Source: Mahella australiensis 50-1 BON (GTDB lineage Bacteria; Bacillota; Clostridia; Mahellales; Mahellaceae). Taken from it: 64,000 nucleotides of DNA. The notes under the pieces are model-generated. The model saw only the letters and a program-made list of their open reading frames with translations, was not told the origin of the DNA and did no database searches. Positions within the stretch are counted from its first letter, which is position 1; each line of letters starts with the position of its first letter. Shown here one piece after another: positions 8,562 through 16,866 of this stretch. The DNA is taken from the NCBI RefSeq assembly GCF_000213255.1, contig NC_015520.1:558001-622000 (forward strand). Direction: 5' to 3'. The position numbers and the translations under genes are program-made.

Positions 8562-9248
8562 ATGAAATTGAAATTCGTATTTATGTATATGCTAATCGTA
8601 AGCTTTACGGTTTTATTTGGATGTATTAGCACCTATCAAAGTTCTAATGCAAATAGAGAAGTCTATTCGAAAGATGTAAGTAATTATATCGCTACTGTGA
8701 CTACGACTATGGATAAAAGTCGCATATATAATGATATAGATGAATTAATTAAATACTCTGATGCGATTTTTGATGGTAGCATACAGGAAGTTTCGTATTT
8801 TGATAAGGGAAATTATACATATTCCAAATTAAAGATTTCTATTACTAATTCATATTATGGAGATCTAAAGATTGGCGACATAGTTACGGTCGTTGAACCG
8901 GGTGGAGTAACAACACTGGCTAATTATAAAAAAATTGTCGGTGATAAAAAATTTAATAATATAGCTGAACAAGATGCCGACGAACAGTATGTGAAAATAA
9001 GTTATAATGGTACTGAATTGAGTAAAGATAACGACAATGTATTAATTTTTACATGCAAAGATAAAAATAACTATTGGGATTTACCTAATGATTACTATTT
9101 TATAGTAGGATATAAAGATGGCAAATTTGATATTGATACTAATAGTGTAAAACGTAATGGGAAAGATCCTAGTCTAGAACCTCTTAGCATGGCGAAAGAA
9201 AATTATAAAAATATAATAAAAGATAAAATTAGTAAAAAAATTAGATAA
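8562..9248 (+). CDS. Lipoprotein, unknown function
   Basis: This 228-residue protein starts at an ATG preceded by AGAGAGGAG. The N-terminal signal ends in lipobox LFGC (cysteine near residue 21), predicting a lipid anchor on the outer face of the membrane. The mature part has a compact beta-rich look (KLKISITNSYYGDLKIGDIV, VEPGG) and a very Lys/Asp-rich C-terminus. I do not recognise the family. Just upstream (8460-8558) is a short remnant reading KKVDVYPDKIDKIND without a start. Confidence 0.75.
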   Translation: MKLKFVFMYMLIVSFTVLFGCISTYQSSNANREVYSKDVSNYIATVTTTMDKSRIYNDIDELIKYSDAIFDGSIQEVSYFDKGNYTYSKLKISITNSYYGDLKIGDIVTVVEPGGVTTLANYKKIVGDKKFNNIAEQDADEQYVKISYNGTELSKDNDNVLIFTCKDKNNYWDLPNDYYFIVGYKDGKFDIDTNSVKRNGKDPSLEPLSMAKENYKNIIKDKISKKIR

Positions 9249-9280
9249 AATTTTTATCCTGAGAAAACACAAACTAGATC

Positions 9281-9335
9281 ATCAAGGGATATTATTCCAA
9301 TATCATTGAAAGGAGTAGCGAGGCTGTTTACTCGG
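9281..9335 (+). ncRNA. Second relic of group II intron domain VI / 3' end
   Basis: The stretch AATATCATTGAAAGGAGT..CGAGGCTGTTTACTCG repeats, with substitutions, the 3' end of the intron relic at about 7410-7453. Domain V is missing here. It ends just before the ATG of the next lipoprotein. The homology between the two stretches is visible directly; the intron assignment follows from the better-preserved first copy. Confidence 0.5.
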
Positions 9336-9346
9336 TAAATATTTAA

Positions 9347-9697
9347 ATGAAGCTTAAAAAAATAATATACACCTATTTACTTATAGCTTTAGCTATTAAC
9401 TTTATTGGGTGTACACAAAAAAACATGCTAAATCAGGATTCTGATGATATACGAAAAATTGCTTGGGATCAGCTGAGTGAAGAATCTAAAAAAGAGATCG
9501 TTGGCGATTGGCAAGATGCAAAATTAGAGAAAGTAATTGCGAACGGAAAGAGTATTAATTTACTAGATTTAGATTATGATAACAAAGAAGTTTATCACGT
9601 TACATTTAAAACAAAAAATGAAGAACTTTTGGGACCGATAGGTGTTTATATTTCCTTAGATACACATAAAATTATTGGGGCTGATTATAGAGAGTAG
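9347..9697 (+). CDS. Small lipoprotein, unknown function
   Basis: This 116-residue protein has a lipoprotein signal ending in lipobox FIGC near residue 22. The remaining ~95 residues are charged, with a short alpha/beta pattern ending in GVYISLDTHKIIGADYRE, a shape seen in small PepSY-like or DUF3887-like secreted domains. No clear ribosome binding site precedes the ATG, which lies 11 bases after an intron relic. Expression is therefore uncertain. Confidence 0.6.
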   Translation: MKLKKIIYTYLLIALAINFIGCTQKNMLNQDSDDIRKIAWDQLSEESKKEIVGDWQDAKLEKVIANGKSINLLDLDYDNKEVYHVTFKTKNEELLGPIGVYISLDTHKIIGADYRE

Positions 9698-9721
9698 TTT
9701 TTACTATTATTTTTTGCCATA

Positions 9722-9799
9722 GAAGTCATGCAAAGGATAAACGGTTCCATTATATCGGCCGATGCGACGCAGGTATATAAATATATGGATATAGCTTGT
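9722..9799 (+). pseudogene. Scrap of miaA (tRNA dimethylallyltransferase)
   Basis: About 25 codons read QRINGSIISADATQVYKYMD, matching the NGEIISADSMQVYRGMDIG stretch of MiaA that follows its P-loop. The frame stops at 9812 and no other part of miaA is nearby. It is directly fused to a subtilase fragment, marking a recombination junction. Confidence 0.6.
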
Positions 9800-10350
9800 C
9801 AGTCGATGAGATGAATACCTCATCTTTGGTAAAAGCAATAGAAACTGCCCTAAGTTGGAATGTAGATATTATTAGCATTAGCATGGGAACAGATATAGGA
9901 AATAATGATCTTAGAAATGTTATTCTGAATGCAGTAAATCATGGGATTGTTATTATATGTTCTGCTGGAAATGATCCATATGAAGCAAATTATCCTGCTT
10001 CTTTTAATATACCTGGAGTAATCTCAGTTGGGGCTATTGGGAATGACTACAATATTCTTCCATATACCAATATTAATCCGCAAATAGATATTTATGCTCC
10101 AGGTGAAGATATAGCTTCACTTATTAACGATAACTCGAAGATTATAGGATATTCAGGTACTTCAGTTTCTGTTCCATTTATAACTTTTGCTTGTATTTAT
10201 ATTAAAGCATATTATTCTTCATTAAAGCCTAAAGAAGCAGAAAATTTTTTAATCAAACAGACTGATACTTATCTGGCTAAGTGGAGAAACGAACAAAGGG
10301 AAATTAAGGTATTAAATATGGCAAAGTTAATGAAGTCTTTAAGTATCTGA
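9796..10350 (+). pseudogene. Subtilase (peptidase S8) C-terminal fragment
   Basis: The 184 codons encode the C-terminal half of a subtilisin-like protease: IISISMG, then the oxyanion-hole region VIICSAGND, then the catalytic serine in YSGTSVSVPF near residue 118. The catalytic aspartate and histidine regions are missing because the sequence begins abruptly after a miaA scrap, with an in-frame stop at 9778. The only start is a TTG without a ribosome binding site. The product would be inactive, so I call it a truncated pseudogene. Confidence 0.75.
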
Positions 10351-10356
10351 ATAAAG

Positions 10357-10485
10357 ATGGTCATGGACATCAAGGAAATGGTCCAACAAGGTGTACATTA
10401 CACCGATATAACCGAAATAATGAGCGTAGACCCAAGAAAGGTCAATGGCATACTCGGGCCGAAGAACAAAATATCCCAACTGTGA
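10357..10485 (+). CDS. Short open frame with helix-turn-helix-like pattern
   Basis: A 42-codon frame reads IKEMVQQGVHYTDITEIMSV then DPRKVNGIL, a pattern reminiscent of a helix-turn-helix from a transposase or regulator. There is no good ribosome binding site, and the setting is full of gene scraps, so it is more likely a remnant than a gene. Confidence 0.25.
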   Translation: MVMDIKEMVQQGVHYTDITEIMSVDPRKVNGILGPKNKISQL

Positions 10486-10584
10486 TAATAACTTGCGTGT
10501 AGCAAAAATGTGGCGTATACTAATACAGAAGATTAAACCCTTATAAAGATTGATTTTACTGTAAAAATGAATAGGAGGATTGTG

Positions 10585-11196
10585 ATGTTTAAAAATTTAT
10601 GTATTACTTTCATAGATGTGAGTTTACTTCTATTACTTTTGGTAGGATGCAATACTACTCAACAACCAGCAAATACGGCAGGTTCTTATACTACAAAATA
10701 TGAGCAGATTCCGGCATCATCTTCTATTCAAGAATTAACGGAGAGCACTATTAATAGTAGATATAAGAATGTAGCTGACATTTGCTTTGAAGATTATGAA
10801 AACATTGACAACATAGGTTATTTGGCGTTTTCTTATAAAAACAAGCAGTTACCATATTGTGGTTTTACCGTGGCACAACAAGATGGAGAACAATATAAAT
10901 TATCTTATTTTGAGGACTATTCTATTGCCGAAAAAGAACCGGTTAGTATTACTCAGTTTATTGGGACTTATCCCGGTACAAAAGATCGGAAATTCCATAT
11001 AACTATAGGATATATTAACAACGATCGAATAAAACAAATAATCCTTTATTATCCCCAGTCTAACGTAAAGGTTATACAATTAGGGGAAGACCAACATGTT
11101 TTTCTTGATATTAATGTAAATTCTAAAGATTCATTATTGAAAATTGAAGGCAGAGCAAGCAATGGGAATATCGTTTATAAAAAGGATTCCGATTAA
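10585..11196 (+). CDS. Lipoprotein, unknown function
   Basis: This 203-residue protein has a lipoprotein signal: a long Leu-rich core and lipobox LVGC near residue 23. The start is set at the ATG at 10585 because a perfect AGGAGG lies six bases upstream; an ATG at 10567 would put that site inside the gene. The mature part is soluble with no recognised domain. It is the last gene before the second copy of the 633-bp repeat. Confidence 0.7.
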   Translation: MFKNLCITFIDVSLLLLLLVGCNTTQQPANTAGSYTTKYEQIPASSSIQELTESTINSRYKNVADICFEDYENIDNIGYLAFSYKNKQLPYCGFTVAQQDGEQYKLSYFEDYSIAEKEPVSITQFIGTYPGTKDRKFHITIGYINNDRIKQIILYYPQSNVKVIQLGEDQHVFLDINVNSKDSLLKIEGRASNGNIVYKKDSD

Positions 11197-11261
11197 AAGG
11201 GATTTCGATAAAGATGAGTCTCAACACTAAACTTTGTGATATTAAGCTAGTTCCATAAAAT

Positions 11262-11894
11262 GGAGTATAAATAATTTTGTGTATAGGGGGCTTAATAGAA
11301 ATCATATACCTTCGCATGTCCTAAAGCCTCAAATGTATCCCGAAGTGGTTTTCCGCCAACAGTCAAACCGTCTTCCAGAAGGATCTTCGTCTCGCTTAAA
11401 GTGAGAGCATTCCCTTCGAGAGCATTGCTTGACCATGTGAGGCCAATGCGGTAATAGTTCCCTAATTTCATTTAGCAGGTATACCTCAAAGGGGCGCAAT
11501 TCATCGATAGCCATCTTATAACGGTCGACTTTTTCATATATTGTCATCAATTAGCGCCATCCTTTCATGTGCATTAACTTGGTCCATAAAACGCCATTGC
11601 AATAGGCAAAGGAATATATCAAATCCAGATTATTGATATTATGCGATCGTCCGCTATATTTCCGCACAATTGTTAGCTCCAATGACCATAACAAGGATGA
11701 TGGGCGTTACTAATATGTATAAATATGTGGCACAAAGGATGTCGAACATTTACATAATAAAATTCCAAGATATCAAGAGATATATTAAGATAATGGAAGT
11801 ATTCGGGAGCATAGAAGGTAAAATCATAGCTTTAACGCTATTTATCGCCTATTTTGGGAATTAACTTAATTGGTTATATATGCTATGTTATAAA
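11262..11894. repeat. 633-bp direct repeat, copy B
   Basis: Second copy of the segment at 6604-7236, same orientation, colinear without gaps. The two copies bracket about 4 kb carrying the matrixin and lipoprotein genes. Recombination between them could delete or amplify that block. Confidence 0.9.
11292..11550 (-). pseudogene. Fic-family protein, N-terminal fragment (copy B)
   Basis: Same frameshifted Fic fragment as copy A, but slightly better preserved: it keeps the consensus ALEGNALTLSETKILLEDGL. The single extra base in the EIRN region is present, and the catalytic part is missing. This copy lacks the terminator hairpin seen left of copy A, because the repeat ends before it. Confidence 0.75.
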
Positions 11895-12031
11895 CATGGG
11901 TAAAGTTAGGGAATTAAAGCCATGCGTCTATCATATGGGGTATGAGAAAAATTATTTGCTTGCTCTATATGATTGATGATTATGTATATATACAGATGAG
12001 CATTAAATAATCAATAGCGGGGTAAAGCAGT

Positions 12032-12865
12032 ATGTTTTTTCGTTTGTTAAATCATGAGTTCGGGAAATTATTCAAAAGGAATGAATTCAATATTGCGCTC
12101 ACCGTCGAATTTGCAATGGTTTCGGTAATATTCATCGTATCGTGCAGTGTTCTCTATAAAAGTTATACTTCTCAGTTGATGTCTGCTTATCAGTTATGGA
12201 TTGGTTACGATACCTCACAGTTTAATTTCACTAAGTATATTTATTTTTTATTCTTTATCACGCTGCCTGCCAGCATTGCTTTTTCCGATTCCTATTTGGA
12301 AGATAAAAAAGAAGGAGTTATAAATTTCATTGTATCGCGCTGCAACAGAGGTTTGTATATTTTCAGCAAGGGTATAGCGGTGTTTGTTTCAGGTTTTATA
12401 ATAGCTTTTTTGCCTTTGTTGATACATCAGATCATGTGTATGACCTCTGTTCCTCTATTTTCCGTTTCGGAAGCAGCGACGGGTAACCCTGCTTATGACA
12501 GATATTATCTTACCGCTTTTATGTTAAAGGATTTGCATTCCGCCAATCCTTACTTACTTAACGTTGTATATATGATTTTCGATGGCATGTTCGGCGGCTC
12601 GATTGCTTTATTATCATATTCGTTCTCATTTTTCAAAAATGTCAATAGATATGTCGTAATTATATTGCCTACAATCTTATTTTATATGGAAAACTTTGTA
12701 TCACAGTTAATGGGCAAGCCTAATTATAGCATTATGAATTACTTATATATTACGGCAGGCATTAAGAATATGAATATAGACGTATTTTTATTTGCTATTA
12801 TGTTAACTATATCAGCCAGCATAATTATTATTATATTGAATAACCTATCCGGAGATGAGGTTTGA
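12032..12865 (+). CDS. ABC-2 type permease-like membrane protein
   Basis: This 277-residue protein has about six hydrophobic segments, the first at roughly residues 20-40 and the last at 250-272, with the ABC-2 permease layout and a long extracytoplasmic loop near 125-170. A GCGGGG stretch precedes the ATG. No ATPase gene is adjacent; the nearest is at 1996. It is followed after two bases by a truncated membrane gene. It may be a remaining part of the ABC/TPR locus interrupted by the 4.7-11.9 kb island. Confidence 0.65.
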   Translation: MFFRLLNHEFGKLFKRNEFNIALTVEFAMVSVIFIVSCSVLYKSYTSQLMSAYQLWIGYDTSQFNFTKYIYFLFFITLPASIAFSDSYLEDKKEGVINFIVSRCNRGLYIFSKGIAVFVSGFIIAFLPLLIHQIMCMTSVPLFSVSEAATGNPAYDRYYLTAFMLKDLHSANPYLLNVVYMIFDGMFGGSIALLSYSFSFFKNVNRYVVIILPTILFYMENFVSQLMGKPNYSIMNYLYITAGIKNMNIDVFLFAIMLTISASIIIIILNNLSGDEV

Positions 12866-12867
12866 AG

Positions 12868-13023
12868 ATGCGTTTGGGCAGCATATTGTCAGGGCACATG
12901 AAAAAACGCATCATTGCATACTTGCTTGTATGTGTTTTTGTTATGATTATATTATCTGTCGTGTTAACCGTCCTACGTCCTACAGGCAATATAGATATAA
13001 TTAATATATATCAATTTATTTAG
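12868..13023 (+). pseudogene. Truncated membrane protein, probable ABC permease remnant
   Basis: A 51-codon frame starts at an ATG two bases after the permease gene. It encodes a basic start (HMKKRIIAYL) and a single hydrophobic segment before a TAG. This is the size and shape of the first transmembrane helix of an ABC-2 permease whose remainder is lost. A genuine single-span small protein is possible. Confidence 0.5.
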
Positions 13024-13428
13024 GACACACGGCGGGAATCCTCTTCAATTTATTGGAGAGATGAGAGCCGTGTGTATCTTGCCAATTGAAATAGTTCATT
13101 GTATAATAACAATTGTAGTCCTGCAGCCTGTACACAGGTGCTTGCTATGTGGAATGGTGTACCGTATATCCACATGTTGCGCTAAATGGCAGAGTAACTA
13201 CAGTACGCAACGTTGTACATTGATAGCTGGATATTTGGTAGTTGCAGCAAGTAATCCTTTGCTGCGTAAAATATTCAAGGTGTCGTATTTCAAAAGTATC
13301 TGTGTAGGGTTTACCCAGCAGTAGTGGCGTTGGACACGCCGGAGATGTACCGATGGAATGGATATAGTTTCATCGGGAATCCAAAGCTCGCCAATTTATT
13401 GGTGATGTAGTTCACAGGAGGATAGGTT
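13024..13428. other. Gene-less stretch with two related hairpins
   Basis: No credible gene is seen in these 405 bases. Two similar motifs of the form CGGGAATCC..CAATTTATTGG occur near 13034-13058 and 13375-13404; each forms a small hairpin closed around TT (TCTTCAAT/ATTGGAGA and TCGCCAAT/ATTGGTGA). ACACACGGC near 13025 can pair with GCCGTGTGT near 13066. They may be terminator or leader structures. The ribosome binding site of the next gene (CAGGAGGA) closes the region. Confidence 0.4.
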
Positions 13429-14469
13429 ATGCTGGTTAAAGATGCTAAGGATATCGCTCGTAAGTGGGTCATTGATGAAGGTAGTAAATTGCCGGGTTTT
13501 TATGGAGCTTTCTATCATGGTTCGATTAATTGGCTTTCTGATAGTTCTATTCTTTCTACAACTTCGGATGTAGACATAATGGTTGTACTTGACGATTCCA
13601 ACCCATCAGATAAGCTTGGGAAATTCATCTATCAGGATATTATTTTAGAGGTTTCATATCTTCCATCTAATCAGCTTCTATTACCTGATCAGATATTGGC
13701 TCAATACCATCTAGCAGGTGACTTTCGAACGCCGAGCGTTATTCTGGATCCATCGGGTCGATTGAGCAATATACAAACAGCTGTAGCTGAAGATTATGCC
13801 AAGCGCAAATGGGTTTACAAGAGATGCGAACATGCGATGAATAAGATTATGAAAAATCTTCAGAGTTTGAACGATTTGGGACCGTTTCATGATCAGGTTG
13901 CTGCTTGGCTGTTCGCGGCAGGTGTAATGTGCCATGTATTGCTTGTGGCCGGTCTTAAGAATCCAACTGTGCGACGTCGATATCTAGCGGTGAAAGAACT
14001 TCTGGAAGAATACGGTTACACAAATTTTTACGAAATTTTGCTAGAAGTATTGGCATGTGCCAGGATGAATCGTACTGATGTTGAATGCCATCTTGCAAGA
14101 CTTGCCGATGTATTTGATGTAGCCAAGGGAGTAATGAAGACGCCTTTCTTTTTTGCGTCCGATATAAGCGATATTGCCAGGCCGATCGCTATCGATGGAA
14201 GCAGAGAGTTGATTGAGGGTGGCTATCATCGGGAGGCCGTGTTCTGGATAGTGGCTACTTATTCCAGGTGTCAGAAGATACTTTATCATGATGCGCCGGC
14301 GGAAATGCAGGATAGGTTCACCCCGGGCTATTTACAATTACTTGCCGATCTTGGCATTGCTTCGCCGTTGGACCTTCAACAGCGCGGTGAGCAGATCAAA
14401 AAGCTTCTCCCGCAGCTCTGGAATATGGCGGAAGTTATAATTTCAGCTAACCCGGCAATCGAAGGTTAA
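13429..14469 (+). CDS. Nucleotidyltransferase-fold protein
   Basis: This 346-residue soluble protein begins with a nucleotidyltransferase signature: GAFYHGSINWL near residue 26 and TSDVDIMVVLDD near residue 45, the GS...D.D pattern that holds two metal-binding aspartates. The remaining 250 residues are helical and may bind substrate, as in aminoglycoside or kanamycin nucleotidyltransferase-like proteins. It is a single gene with its own ribosome binding site (AGGAGG). The substrate cannot be deduced; antibiotic modification is possible but unsupported. Confidence 0.7.
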   Translation: MLVKDAKDIARKWVIDEGSKLPGFYGAFYHGSINWLSDSSILSTTSDVDIMVVLDDSNPSDKLGKFIYQDIILEVSYLPSNQLLLPDQILAQYHLAGDFRTPSVILDPSGRLSNIQTAVAEDYAKRKWVYKRCEHAMNKIMKNLQSLNDLGPFHDQVAAWLFAAGVMCHVLLVAGLKNPTVRRRYLAVKELLEEYGYTNFYEILLEVLACARMNRTDVECHLARLADVFDVAKGVMKTPFFFASDISDIARPIAIDGSRELIEGGYHREAVFWIVATYSRCQKILYHDAPAEMQDRFTPGYLQLLADLGIASPLDLQQRGEQIKKLLPQLWNMAEVIISANPAIEG

Positions 14470-14595
14470 AAACTATAAAACGTACTATATGGATGAAAGA
14501 GGCTTTGGGTATTTATACAAAATTGGCCGTATCTACCATGAAGGCTGGATATATGATATAATATATAAAAATCAATACAAAAGGAGCTGATTTAT

Positions 14596-15114
14596 ATGGC
14601 TTTGGAAGGAAAAAAACTCGTAATGCTTGCAGCTAACGATTATGAGGATCTAGAGTTATGGTATCCTGTTATAAGGTTGCAAGAAGCCGGAGCTCAGGTT
14701 ATAGTAACTGCAGCCAAGCCGGGTACAGTGATGAGCAAACATGGGTATCCTGTAGAGGCGACGGTAGCATTTGCCGATGTAAAAACCGACCAAGTGGACG
14801 GGGTGTTGATACCGGGCGGCTGGGCTCCCGATGGCATACGCAGGCATAAAGAAGCTCTTGATATTGTACGCGAGATGAATAGGGCCGGCAAATTAGTGGC
14901 TGCCATATGCCACGCCGGATGGGTACTTGCATCGGCCGAGATTTTACAGGGCAGAACAATGACATGCGTATCAGCTATAAAGGACGACGTTATACATGCC
15001 GGGGCCAAGTACCTCGATCAACCCGTGGTAGTGGATGGCAACCTGATCACGTCGCGTACGCCGGCCGATTTGCCGCAATATATGAAAGCAATAGTGGAAT
15101 TTCTTAGCAATTAG
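14596..15114 (+). CDS. PfpI/DJ-1 family protein
   Basis: This 172-residue protein has the DJ-1/PfpI fold: start KLVMLAANDYEDLELWYP, GVLIPGGWAPD near residue 74 and the nucleophile elbow AICHAGW with cysteine near 102. The family includes the intracellular protease PfpI and the general stress proteins YraA/YfkM. An AAAGGAG site precedes the ATG. It stands alone and is followed by a long inverted repeat. A stress-response or deglycase-type role is likely; the exact reaction is unknown. Confidence 0.88.
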   Translation: MALEGKKLVMLAANDYEDLELWYPVIRLQEAGAQVIVTAAKPGTVMSKHGYPVEATVAFADVKTDQVDGVLIPGGWAPDGIRRHKEALDIVREMNRAGKLVAAICHAGWVLASAEILQGRTMTCVSAIKDDVIHAGAKYLDQPVVVDGNLITSRTPADLPQYMKAIVEFLSN

Positions 15115-15150
15115 AAGGTCATAAAAACTTATATATAATAAATCGACAAT

Positions 15151-15210
15151 AGGCCCGGTATATATCTCAAACCGGCTTTAAAACCGTAATTGAGGATATA
15201 TACCGGGCCT
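15151..15210. repeat. Long palindromic hairpin between PfpI gene and metG
   Basis: AGGCCCGGTATATATCTCAA (15151-15170) pairs with its complement at 15190-15210; one extra G is the only flaw in a 20-bp stem. The loop is 19 bases. There is no strong T-run on either side, so it is either a bidirectional terminator of the PfpI gene or a dispersed palindromic element. Confidence 0.75.
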
Positions 15211-15315
15211 AATCTTATTACTAATAAAGGAAGAAGCTATATAATTGCCAAATGCAATGAAATGGGGTATACTACTGGTAATAGTTTAATTTGTTTATTC
15301 CGAAAGGAGCTAAAT

Positions 15316-16854
15316 ATGTCCAAGGATAAAACCTATTATATAACTACACCTATATATTATCCGAGCGATAAACTGCATATAGGGCATTCCTATACTACAG
15401 TGGCGGCTGACGCTATGGCGCGCTTTAAGCGGATGACCGGCTATGATGTGTGGTTTCTGACCGGCACCGACGAGCACGGCGAGAAGATAGAGAGAGTGGC
15501 CAGGCAGCATAACGTGACGCCGCAGCAGTATGTGGATGATATAGTATCATGGATAAAAAATCTGTGGGAAACAATGGATATATCATATGACCAATTCATA
15601 CGTACTACAGACCCAGAACATATGAAGATAGTGCAGACTATATTCAACCGCCTTTATGAGCAGGAAGATATATATAAGGGCGAGTACGAGGGCTGGTATT
15701 GTACGCCGTGCGAGGCATTCTGGACTGAGCTGCAGTTGGTTAACGGCAAATGTCCGGACTGCGGCAGGCCGGTGGAGAGGGTGCGCGAGGAAGCTTACTT
15801 TTTTAAGCTCTCAAAGTACCAGGATAGATTGATAGAGTATATAGAAACCCATCCTGATTTTATACAGCCTGCATCGCGGCGAAATGAGATGTTGAATAAT
15901 TTTCTGCGCCCAGGATTAGAGGATTTGTGCGTATCGCGTACATCTTTCAGCTGGGGTATCCCGGTGACCTTCGATCCTAAGCATGTAATATACGTTTGGA
16001 TAGATGCTCTCAGCAACTATATAACAGCACTGGGCGCGTTTACCGATCATGACGAGGCATTTCGAAAGTATTGGCCGGCTGATGTGCATTTGGTAGGCAA
16101 GGAAATAGTGCGCTTTCATACTATAATATGGCCTGCCATATTGATGGCTTTGGGTCTAGAGCTTCCCAAACAGGTATTTGGCCACGGATGGCTGGTCATG
16201 GATGGCGGTAAGATGTCCAAGTCAAAAGGCAATGTAATAGATCCGCTCAAATTGGTCGAACAGTACGGCGTAGATGCTGTGCGCTATTTCCTGCTGCGCG
16301 AGGTACCATTTGGGGCAGACGGTAATTTTTCAAACGAAGCGCTGGTCAATCGTATAAATTCCGATCTGGCCAATGATCTGGGCAACCTGGTCAGCCGTAC
16401 GGTAGCTATGGTGGAGAAATATTTTGGTGGCGTGTTACCTGTGCCCTCTACTGCTCAATCTATGGACGACGGCTTAAAATCCATGGCTTTGAGTACCCCA
16501 AAGAAAATGGAGGAGCTGATGGATAAACTCCAATTCAGTAACGCCTTGTCGGAGATATGGGCACTTGTCGCCCGAAGCAATAAATATATAGATGAAACCA
16601 TGCCGTGGGTATTAGCCAGGGACGAAGCACAAAAGGAGCGTTTGGGTACCGTGCTCTATAATCTGACCGAGGTCATACGCATGATATCCGTCATGATACA
16701 ACCGTATATGCCCAACACATCGCCCATGATATGGAGACAAATAGGACTTGCCGAAGGCCCAACTACATCCTGGCAGAGTTTATACGATTTTGGCGCAATA
16801 GAACCCGGGACAATGGTCAAAAAGGGTCCGGCGCTATTCCCGAGGATACAATAG
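15316..16854 (+). CDS. metG: Methionine-tRNA ligase
   Basis: This 512-residue class I aminoacyl-tRNA synthetase charges tRNA-Met. It has the HIGH motif in LHIGHSYTT near residue 21 and KMSKS in GGKMSKSKGN near 297. A zinc knuckle (CTPCEAFW then CPDCGRPV) lies around 127-147. It lacks the C-terminal EMAP-like tRNA-binding domain found in many longer MetRS. The start is the ATG at 15316, seven bases after GAAAGGAG; longer in-frame extensions would run through the upstream palindrome. It forms an operon-like pair with tatD, a common arrangement in Firmicutes. Confidence 0.95.
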   Translation: MSKDKTYYITTPIYYPSDKLHIGHSYTTVAADAMARFKRMTGYDVWFLTGTDEHGEKIERVARQHNVTPQQYVDDIVSWIKNLWETMDISYDQFIRTTDPEHMKIVQTIFNRLYEQEDIYKGEYEGWYCTPCEAFWTELQLVNGKCPDCGRPVERVREEAYFFKLSKYQDRLIEYIETHPDFIQPASRRNEMLNNFLRPGLEDLCVSRTSFSWGIPVTFDPKHVIYVWIDALSNYITALGAFTDHDEAFRKYWPADVHLVGKEIVRFHTIIWPAILMALGLELPKQVFGHGWLVMDGGKMSKSKGNVIDPLKLVEQYGVDAVRYFLLREVPFGADGNFSNEALVNRINSDLANDLGNLVSRTVAMVEKYFGGVLPVPSTAQSMDDGLKSMALSTPKKMEELMDKLQFSNALSEIWALVARSNKYIDETMPWVLARDEAQKERLGTVLYNLTEVIRMISVMIQPYMPNTSPMIWRQIGLAEGPTTSWQSLYDFGAIEPGTMVKKGPALFPRIQ

Positions 16855-16866
16855 GGAGGTAGGACA

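Noticed and set aside
11670..11864. 64-codon frame inside repeat copy B
   Set aside because: The matching frame in copy A is broken by a stop, and there is no ribosome binding site.
13061..13324. 87-codon open frame before the nucleotidyltransferase gene
   Set aside because: No ribosome binding site, odd Cys-rich composition and overlap with hairpins; the region looks like non-coding leader.
15190..15315. N-terminal extension of metG
   Set aside because: It would be encoded by the arm of a palindrome; the ATG at 15316 has a good ribosome site and the family's usual start.
15151..15315. Riboswitch or T-box before metG
   Set aside because: No T-box sequence, specifier loop or SAM-riboswitch core is visible, only the palindrome.
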